A stretch of 36,319 nucleotides of DNA. Source: Halobacteriales archaeon QS_4_70_19 (lineage in GTDB: Archaea > Halobacteriota > Halobacteria > Halobacteriales > Haloarculaceae). Each line of letters begins with the position of its first letter. The first letter of the stretch is position 1. Positions 31,052 through 36,319 of this stretch are shown here, one piece after another. Made by a program: the position numbers and the translations under genes. The notes under the pieces are model-generated. The model saw nothing but the letters and a program-made list of their open reading frames with translations. It had not been told where the DNA came from and searched no databases. The stretch is taken from NCBI GenBank assembly GCA_003020985.1, contig PXRM01000039.1, positions 1 through 36,319 of the forward strand, read 5' to 3'.

Positions 31052-32086
31052 CTATCGTTCGGGGGGCGTCCCGAGGATACCCAGGAAGGTCCCCACGACG
31101 GCCGCCATGAACACCGCCCCGGCCCAGAGGTGGACGGACCACGAGAGGGTGCCACGGACGGCGAGTGCGGCGAAGTGGCTCCCGACCAGGGTCGCCGGCA
31201 CGAACGCCCCGACCAGCGGCAGGTGACGCCGCGTGACGAGTCGGCGTCGGGAGTACCGTCTCCCGACGTCTGCCACGAGCGCCGCGGCGACGTACCACGG
31301 GACCAGCCAGGGGTTCGCCCCGATCCACGCGAGCGCCGCGGCCGGGACGGCCACCAGCATCGTCACGGCTCCGGGGACGAGCGTGACCCGCGACGAGAGC
31401 ACGAGTACGAAGCCGGCGATCAGGCCGGCGTGGACCAGCAGTCCCGAGAGGGCGTGGCCGGCGGCGACCTCTCCGTTCCCGGCCAGCAGGAACGCCGGGT
31501 GGGCGTACATCGTGAACACGGTCGCGACGACGGCGGCGAGCGTCCCCGTGACGACGAGGGGGCCCTGCTCGAGCCAGCCGGCGGCCCCGCCGCCAGTGAG
31601 GGCGTCCTCGCGGGCCCGGGCGAGCGTTGCGCGCAGCGGCGAGGTGCAGAACATGGTCCCGCCGGTCGCGAGCGCGAGGTGGGTGGGGCTTACCAGCGCC
31701 TCGACGTTCGCCTCTGCTCCGAACGTGGCGTGCCAGAGCGCGTCGCCGGGGCCGGCGACGGCGAACAGGACGAGCCCGACGATGCCGAGGCCGTAGCCGC
31801 GCGGGACGGCCTCGCGCCAGCCTGCACCGCGCCAGCGTGCGCGCTGGACGGCGACCGCGACGAGGAAGCCCACCGCGAGGAAGCCCGAGTAGATGACGGC
31901 GTGCTCCGGCGTGAGAAAGCCCTCCTCGGCGAAACTGAACCCCTCGACGTGCGAGCGAACGTCGAGCACGAGGCCCGCGGTGCCCCAGCAGACGCAGGCG
32001 GTCGCCAGCCAGTCGAGTCGCCGGCCGGCGAGCCAGTCACCGGCATCGTCACTGGTCGCCGTGACGGTGGCGGAGTGTCCGGTCAT
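31052..32086 (-). CDS. polytopic membrane protein of unknown function
   Basis: This 344-residue protein from ATG 32086 has about nine or ten hydrophobic helices (for example TACVCWGTAGLVLDV, YSGFLAVGFLVAVAV, GLGIVGLVLFAVAG, TGTLAAVVATVFTMY, LLVHAGLIAGFVLVL, GAVFMAAVVGTFLGIL). Notable polar residues inside or next to helices are PEHAVIYSG, GPGDALWHATFG and SPTHLALATGG, where conserved His residues could bind metal or haem; this is a guess. No known transporter motif is seen. The TATA-like AGGCTTTGGT is about 26 nt upstream. The gap before the LEA14 gene (30866-31051) holds no gene. Confidence 0.72.
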   Translation of the reverse strand: MTGHSATVTATSDDAGDWLAGRRLDWLATACVCWGTAGLVLDVRSHVEGFSFAEEGFLTPEHAVIYSGFLAVGFLVAVAVQRARWRGAGWREAVPRGYGLGIVGLVLFAVAGPGDALWHATFGAEANVEALVSPTHLALATGGTMFCTSPLRATLARAREDALTGGGAAGWLEQGPLVVTGTLAAVVATVFTMYAHPAFLLAGNGEVAAGHALSGLLVHAGLIAGFVLVLSSRVTLVPGAVTMLVAVPAAALAWIGANPWLVPWYVAAALVADVGRRYSRRRLVTRRHLPLVGAFVPATLVGSHFAALAVRGTLSWSVHLWAGAVFMAAVVGTFLGILGTPPER

Positions 32087-32259
32087 GCACCCGGTACCAC
32101 GACGCCCGACCAAAGCCTCCTGCCGAGCATGGCTGGGTCATTATCCCGGGACCGCCAGTCGTGCGCTGCGGCCCCGCGGTACGGCTGGTCGGCCCCGTGG
32201 GGCCCGGGCGGTGTCGGGCGAAACGGCAGTCTCAAGTGGGCGCCGCCGGACGCTCGGGT

Positions 32260-32448
32260 ATGGAATCCACGGCCACGTCCGACATGTCGGTGGGGCTGAG
32301 CGTCCTCTTCGGCGCGTTCGGCGTCATCGCGGCGCTCGCCATGCTCCTCACGGCGATCGGCCACGACCAGCTCGGGTCGGGAATCGCCTTCGCCGTCGCC
32401 ATGATCGCCGGGAGCCTGGCGGTCGCCGCCGTCCATCTGTACGGCTGA
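32260..32448 (+). CDS. small two-helix membrane protein
   Basis: This 62-residue protein from ATG 32260 (MESTATSDMSVGL) has two hydrophobic helices (VGLSVLFGAFGVIAALAMLL and GIAFAVAMIAGSLAVAAVHL) joined by a short polar turn. I recall a haloarchaea-specific small family of this form (DUF7525-like), unverified. The upstream frame to 32161 is Arg/Gly-rich and was excluded; a TATA-like CTCAAGTG (about 32230-32237) stands about 27 nt upstream of 32260. Function unknown. Confidence 0.7.
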   Translation: MESTATSDMSVGLSVLFGAFGVIAALAMLLTAIGHDQLGSGIAFAVAMIAGSLAVAAVHLYG

Positions 32449-32511
32449 CCGTCCGGCCCCGCCTCGTCGTCGCGCGGCTCCACACCGGCAGTGTGACAGG
32501 AACCGACAACC

Positions 32512-32519
32512 GTTAAGTC
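32512..32519 (+). promoter_or_regulatory. TATA box of the winged-helix gene
   Basis: GTTAAGTC is centred about 27 nt before ATG 32542, fitting leaderless transcription. Confidence 0.5.
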
Positions 32520-32541
32520 CGTCCCGCGCCTACCAGTTTCC

Positions 32542-32766
32542 ATGAGCGAGATGAGCGAGGAGGACGAGCGCATCCTGTCCTATCTGCGCGACAGCGTGTC
32601 CGGCGGAGAGCGCTACTTCCGGGCGAAGAACATCGCCACGAAGGTCGGCCTGACGGCCAAACAGGTCGGCGCTCGACTCCCCCGCCTCGCCGAGGAGTCG
32701 GAGGACGTCGACATCGAGAAGTGGGGGCGCGCTCGCTCGACGACCTGGCGCGTCACCCCGGAGTGA
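32542..32766 (+). CDS. small winged-helix-like protein, conserved in haloarchaea
   Basis: This 74-residue protein has EDERILSYLRDSVSGGERYF, RAKNIATKVGLTAKQVGARL, PRLAEESEDVDIEKWGRAR and STTWRV. The helix order with AKNIATKVGLTAKQVGARLP as recognition unit and a basic wing (WGRARSTTWRV) fits a winged helix-turn-helix. It is probably a DNA-binding protein; targets are unknown. I recall a haloarchaeal family of this form (DUF7123-like), unverified. Confidence 0.78.
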   Translation: MSEMSEEDERILSYLRDSVSGGERYFRAKNIATKVGLTAKQVGARLPRLAEESEDVDIEKWGRARSTTWRVTPE

Positions 32767-32851
32767 CCGGTACCCGCCTCCCGGGGCCGGGCAGCCACAG
32801 ACCGGACCGGAGTATCGCCTCGCTTTTCTGCCGACGGCCCGACACGGGGAT

Positions 32852-33286
32852 ATGACCGTCCGCGTCGAGCGCACCTTCGAACTCGCGGCGCCGCCCGCCG
32901 ACGTGTGGGCCTTCATCGCCGACCCGCGCAAGCGGGCCGCACCCATCAGCGTCGTCCAGGAGTTCGAGGTGACCGGCGAGAACACCGCGATCTGGCACGT
33001 CTCGCTCCCCATCCCGTACACGGACCGGACCATCGCCGTCGAGACCGAGGACACCAGGGTCGACGAGCCGAACTACGTCGAGTTCGTCGGCCGCTCGAAG
33101 GCGATGAACGTCCAGGGCGAGCACCGGCTGGAGTCCGTCGACGGGGGGACCCTGCTCGTCAACCGTTTCGTCGTCGACGGGACGGTGCCCGGCGTGGAGC
33201 GCTACTTCAAGGGGAAACTGGACGGGGAGCTCGAGAACCTCGAACGGGCCATCCGAGCCGACCTCGGCCTCGAACTCGGACGATGA
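32852..33286 (+). CDS. SRPBCC/CoxG-like lipid- or ligand-binding protein
   Basis: This 144-residue protein of the START/SRPBCC fold has VERTFELAAPPADVWAFIADP at the N-terminus, a middle set of strands (IWHVSLPIPYTDRTIAVETE, YVEFVGRSKAMNVQGEHRLE) and a long C-terminal helix (VERYFKGKLDGELENLERAI) that covers the ligand cavity. CoxG members take part in CO dehydrogenase maturation, but no cox genes are here, so only the fold is claimed. The stop overlaps the nitrilase start (ATGA), so the two are coupled. TATA-like CGCTTTTC lies about 27 nt upstream. Confidence 0.85.
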   Translation: MTVRVERTFELAAPPADVWAFIADPRKRAAPISVVQEFEVTGENTAIWHVSLPIPYTDRTIAVETEDTRVDEPNYVEFVGRSKAMNVQGEHRLESVDGGTLLVNRFVVDGTVPGVERYFKGKLDGELENLERAIRADLGLELGR

Positions 33287-34167
33287 GCGACGGGGGAAGC
33301 GGGGACGAGCGGTCCCGGGCTGCCGGACGGGACGCGGACGGCGAGGCCCCGTGGCGCGTCACCTGCGCCCAGCTCGAGATCCGGGAGAGCGACCGGGAGG
33401 GCAACGTGGACCGGGCAATGACGGCGGTCGAGCGAGCGGCCGAGCGCGGCAGCCACCTCGTCGTCCTCCCGGAGATGTTCACGGTCGGCTACTTCGCGTT
33501 CGATTCGTACGCCCGGACCGCGGAGTCCCTGCACGGGGAGACGATGCAACGGCTGGCGGCGACCGCCGACGCGGCCGACTGCGCGGTGCTGGCCGGGACC
33601 TTCGTCGAGGACCTCGCGGCGACTGTGGCCGAGACGGACGCCGACGTGCCCGCGACGGAGGGGTTCGCCAACACGGCGGTGCTGTTCGACGCCGCCGGCG
33701 AGCGGCGGAGCGTCTACCGGAAGCAGCACCTGTTCGGCTACGGCTCCACCGAGCAGGAGCTGCTGACGCCGGGCGAGTCCCTCGGCGTCGCCGACCTCGA
33801 TGGGCTCACGGTCGGGACGACGACCTGCTACGACCTCCGGTTCCCGGAGCTGTACCGGGAACTGGTCGACCGGGGGGTGGACCTCGTGGCGGTCCCCAGC
33901 GCGTGGCCGTACCCGCGCGTCGAGCACTGGCAGCTACTCCCCCGGGCCCGGGCCGTGGAGAACCTCTGCTACGTCGCGGCGGCCAACGGGAGCGCCTCCT
34001 TCGGGGAGGAGCAACTCGTCGGGCGGTCGACCGTCTACGACCCCTGGGGGACGCCGCTCGCCTCGACCGGCGACGACCCGGCGCTCGTGACGGCCGAGGT
34101 CGATCCCGACCGGGTCCGCGCGGTCCGCGAGGAGTTCCCCGCGCTCCGCGACCGCCGGACGGACTGA
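33283..34167 (+). CDS. carbon-nitrogen hydrolase (nitrilase superfamily)
   Basis: This 294-residue amidase of the nitrilase superfamily has the catalytic triad Glu64 (LPEMF), Lys147 (YRKQHLF) and Cys182 (TTCYDLRFPEL), plus WPYPRVEHWQLLPRARAVEN, the usual substrate/oligomer segment. The N-terminal 24 residues are an acidic extension. The reaction is hydrolysis of an amide such as an omega-amidodicarboxylate or carbamoyl compound; the substrate cannot be told. It is translationally coupled to the SRPBCC gene by a 4-nt overlap. Confidence 0.9.
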   Translation: MSDGGSGDERSRAAGRDADGEAPWRVTCAQLEIRESDREGNVDRAMTAVERAAERGSHLVVLPEMFTVGYFAFDSYARTAESLHGETMQRLAATADAADCAVLAGTFVEDLAATVAETDADVPATEGFANTAVLFDAAGERRSVYRKQHLFGYGSTEQELLTPGESLGVADLDGLTVGTTTCYDLRFPELYRELVDRGVDLVAVPSAWPYPRVEHWQLLPRARAVENLCYVAAANGSASFGEEQLVGRSTVYDPWGTPLASTGDDPALVTAEVDPDRVRAVREEFPALRDRRTD

Positions 34168-34623
34168 GCCCCCCGGTTCGGTATCCCCGAGGCGGAACGT
34201 GTCAGACGGGCGGCTGACCCACCCGAAACCCGGTGCCGGCACGTCCCCGGCCGAAGCGAGAGTTTATATGTGGTGGGGAACTAACTGCACCTGCCCAAAC
34301 GACGCTTTTCTCGTCGTGAGGGCGACAACGACAGACGCGCCCGCCATCACGCGTCGGGTCGCCCGGCCCCCGACGCAATCACCGGCCTCACTCCCCCTCG
34401 CCCTCTCTCGTCTCCGCACCACCCAGCCGCCGCTCCGAACGGGTGGCGGGTTCCCCTGGCAGCTGTGGGACCTGCGGGAGAGTCGGCTTTTCGACGGGAT
34501 AGTATCGAGACCGGGGCGTCTGAACCGAAATCGTGTCAATGTTCCAGCTATATCGCCGACTTCCAGAAGACGAGTGCGACATCCGTCGGGGTATTCCGGG
34601 CGGAGCCACCGCCCGACGCAGGG
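34168..34623. other. long convergent intergenic region, no clear gene
   Basis: Between the nitrilase and glycosyltransferase genes there is no acidic protein frame. It holds a good TATA box (34263-34270) followed by a small hairpin (34299-34317), a C-rich stretch (about 34340-34440), and an AT-rich islet with TATATC and CCAGAAG (about 34545-34567) near the glycosyltransferase end. A 150-codon plus-strand frame across it is not protein-like. Confidence 0.5.
34263..34270 (+). promoter_or_regulatory. orphan TATA box
   Basis: TTTATATG would direct transcription from about 34293. No convincing protein gene follows, but a hairpin with ACGACG/CGTCGT arms (34299-34317) lies right after the predicted start. 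Confidence 0.4.
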
Positions 34624-35754
34624 TCAGTGGTCCGCCGTGGCGTCGCGGTAGACCGTCGCCAGCCGGTCGACCGCGTGTTCGACGCTGATCGCGTCTCGAC
34701 GGCCGAGGCAGGACTCCCGCAACGATTCGCGTTCCGTGAGCGTCCGGCGCACGGCGGCCCGGAACGCGTCGATGTCGTCCTGCGGGAAGCGATACCCCGT
34801 CTCGCCGTCGACGACCGTCTCCGCGAGGGCACCGCTGTCGACACCCACGATGGGCGTGCCGCAGGCGTTGGCCTCCAGCGCGACCAGCCCCTGGGTCTCG
34901 ACGGGGCTCGGGAAGAGGAAGGCGTCGAGGCAGGTGTAGAACGCCGGGAGCTCCCCGCGGTCGAGGAAGCCGAGAAACCGTACGTCGGCGTCCAGCTCCT
35001 CTGCCCGGGCCATCAGCCCCTGGCGGGCCGGGCCGTCGCCGCCGAACACGACCGTCGGGCGCTCGCCGTCCACCCGGAAGCCGTCCACGGCGTCGAGGAT
35101 GGCACCCAGGTCCTTCTCGTAGCCGTGGCGACCGGTGTAGCCCAGCAGCAGGCCGTCGCCGAGGTCGTGACGCTCCCGGAAGGCGTCGGTGTCGACGGGG
35201 TGGAAGCGGTCGGTGTCGACGCCGTTCGGGACCACCTCTACCGACGCCGTGACCCCGATGTCCGTCAGGTGGTCCCGGGCCGGCTCCGAGGGGACCACGA
35301 CGGCGTCGGCCCGGTCGAGGTACCAGCGCTCGTAGTGACGGGCGATTCGTTCGACGGTGTCCGCGAGCCGCCCGTCGGCGATGTAGTCGGCGTACTCCGC
35401 CGTGGGCGTGTGGTAGGAGGCGACGAGGGGGTGGTCCTCGCGACGGGCGAAGCGGGCCCCGCCCAGTCCGAGCAGGAACGGCGTGTGAGCGTGGACGATA
35501 TCGATGTCGTCGCGTTCCACGGCGGTCGGGACGCCGGGAACGCCGAGCCGGAACCCCTCGTAGTAGGGGAAGGCGACGCTCCTGACGGGGTGCTCCGTCG
35601 AGGCGGGCTCGTGGTCGTCGGCGTCCGGGTAGACGACGTGCATCCGACCGCCACGGCGTGTCCACCGCTCGCGCCACGTGCTCACGGTGTACGTGACGCC
35701 GTTCACGGTCGGCAGGTACGTGTCTGTGAACGCCGCGACCGTCGGGACGGCCAT
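34624..35754 (-). CDS. family 4 glycosyltransferase
   Basis: This 376-residue GT-B fold enzyme has the N-terminal Gly-rich/acceptor region (FTDTYLPTVNGVTYTVSTW), IVHAHTPFLLGL, ADAVVVPSEPARDHL, VEVVPNGVDTDRFHP, LGYTGRHGYEKDL, VVFGGDGPARQGL and the donor-site EX7E motif in SPVETQGLVALEANACGTPIV. This is the layout of GT4 glucosyl- or mannosyltransferases acting on lipids or glycans. The substrate is unknown and there are no other cell-surface glycan genes adjacent. ATG 35754 has a TATA-like GGATTAAAC (35778-35786) about 28 nt upstream. Confidence 0.92.
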   Translation of the reverse strand: MAVPTVAAFTDTYLPTVNGVTYTVSTWRERWTRRGGRMHVVYPDADDHEPASTEHPVRSVAFPYYEGFRLGVPGVPTAVERDDIDIVHAHTPFLLGLGGARFARREDHPLVASYHTPTAEYADYIADGRLADTVERIARHYERWYLDRADAVVVPSEPARDHLTDIGVTASVEVVPNGVDTDRFHPVDTDAFRERHDLGDGLLLGYTGRHGYEKDLGAILDAVDGFRVDGERPTVVFGGDGPARQGLMARAEELDADVRFLGFLDRGELPAFYTCLDAFLFPSPVETQGLVALEANACGTPIVGVDSGALAETVVDGETGYRFPQDDIDAFRAAVRRTLTERESLRESCLGRRDAISVEHAVDRLATVYRDATADH

Positions 35755-35777
35755 CGCCCGCCGGTTGACAGGGCCCC

Positions 35778-35786
35778 GTTTAATCC
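35778..35786 (-). promoter_or_regulatory. TATA box of the glycosyltransferase gene
   Basis: GGATTAAAC on the minus strand, centred about 28 nt before ATG 35754. Confidence 0.55.
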
Positions 35787-35847
35787 GTTCGGATTCCCGC
35801 TCGACGGCGGGAACGGACGGTGAGCCCCCGGGGAGCCGATGCAGAAC

Positions 35848-36319
35848 TCAGGCCGGGAGGCCGTCCTCGGCCTCGAGCAGTTCGTGGTAGCGGTTGCGGA
35901 TGGTGACCTCGGAGATGTTCGCTACCTCGCTGACCGCGCTCTGGGTCATCTTCTCGTTGCAGAGCAGCGAGGCGGCGTAGACGGCGGCGGCGGCCAGACC
36001 GACGGGGGACTTGCCGGAGTGGATGCCGGTCTCCTTCGCGTTCGCCAGCAGTTCGCGGGCGCGGCGCTCGGCCTCGTCGCTCAGGTCGAGATCGGAGGCG
36101 AACCGGGGGACGTAGCTCTCCGGGTCCGCCGGCTGAATCTCGAGCTTCAGCTCCCGGACCACGTAGCGGTAGGTGCGGGCGATCTCGTCCTTCTCGACGC
36201 GGGAGACGGCGGCGATCTCGTCGAGGGACCGTGGCGTGCCCGCCTGCCGGGCGGCGGCGTACAGCGCACTCGTGGAGACCCCCTCGATGGAGCGGCCGGG
36301 CAGGAGGTTCTCGTCGAGT
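35848..36319 (-). CDS. tfb: transcription initiation factor TFIIB, C-terminal part (cut by the window end)
   Basis: The last 157 codons of an archaeal TFB, which bridges TBP-TATA and RNA polymerase. The frame runs open to the window edge and continues beyond it. Visible are the first cyclin-like repeat (LPGRSIEGVSTSALYAAARQ, RSLDEIAAVSRVEKDEIART, YRYVVRELKLEI) and the second (HSGKSPVGLAAAAVYAASLL, AVSEVANISEVTIRNRYHEL) with its DNA-binding helix-turn-helix. The N-terminal zinc ribbon and B-finger lie outside. Haloarchaea carry several tfb paralogues; which one this is cannot be told from this part. Confidence 0.95.
   Translation of the reverse strand, partial: LDENLLPGRSIEGVSTSALYAAARQAGTPRSLDEIAAVSRVEKDEIARTYRYVVRELKLEIQPADPESYVPRFASDLDLSDEAERRARELLANAKETGIHSGKSPVGLAAAAVYAASLLCNEKMTQSAVSEVANISEVTIRNRYHELLEAEDGLPA

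Noticed and set aside
34199..34651. 150-codon plus-strand frame in the convergent gap
   Set aside because: Composition (Pro/Arg/Ser/Thr-rich, few acidic residues) does not fit haloarchaeal proteins, and it runs into the glycosyltransferase gene.

Overview
The window is chromosomal DNA of a halophilic archaeon (class Halobacteria). The evidence is very high GC, strongly acidic proteins rich in Asp/Glu and poor in Lys, archaeal information genes (eIF1A, TFIIB), 2-oxoacid:ferredoxin oxidoreductase, Tat-type lipoprotein signals, and TATA-like boxes 25-30 nt before many start codons, as expected for leaderless transcripts. The genus cannot be told from the sequence. No tRNA, rRNA, CRISPR array or intact transposase was seen.

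Layout. 1-656 has no convincing gene. It holds an inverted-repeat-bounded foldback segment (6-225) and a stretch with at least six perfect stems (242-526) that may be a structured RNA or element relic. 657-6187: a CapA-type phosphoesterase-fold lipoprotein, a convergent two-gene operon of aldehyde dehydrogenase and an acetolactate-synthase-type ThDP enzyme, and a membrane-anchored beta-propeller protein. 6342-10276: eIF1A, a zinc ribbon protein, a membrane/spermidine-synthase-like fusion and a cytochrome P450. 10426-14842: a truncated DJ-1/PfpI remnant, a small zinc finger, a CbiX-type double chelatase with a DR2241-type Fe-S partner, a membrane protein, a Trm112-like protein and an MBL-fold hydrolase. 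14922-19605: TspO, then two adjacent broken genes (UspA with a 32-nt tandem duplication; a P-loop ATPase with a frameshift and probable internal deletion), a lower-GC Tat lipoprotein beta-propeller that looks acquired, and a NurA-domain protein. 19639-23896: a small conserved protein, pyruvate (or 2-oxoacid):ferredoxin oxidoreductase beta and alpha, and a divergent DICT-domain sensor. 24027-28588: a two-gene operon of a COG1361-type surface protein and an MMPL/RND exporter, with a perfect palindrome beside its TATA box. 28641-36319: an 80-bp inverted-repeat element, an AHL-lactonase-like MBL protein, a double LEA14/WHy protein, small membrane and winged-helix proteins, a SRPBCC/nitrilase pair, a glycosyltransferase and the 3' part of a TFIIB gene.

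How the genes work together. Clear transcription units are ALDH-ALS (GTGA overlap), porA-porB (2-nt gap), COG1361-MMPL (ATGA overlap), SRPBCC-nitrilase (ATGA overlap), broken ATPase-UspA, and probably CbiX-DR2241. Most of the rest is ordinary haloarchaeal backbone. The parts that stand out are the structured leftmost 530 bases, the decaying locus at 15.4-18.3 kb, the palindrome-controlled exporter operon, and recurring AT-rich islets at gene ends. I did not find a clear multi-gene novel defence or mobile system.
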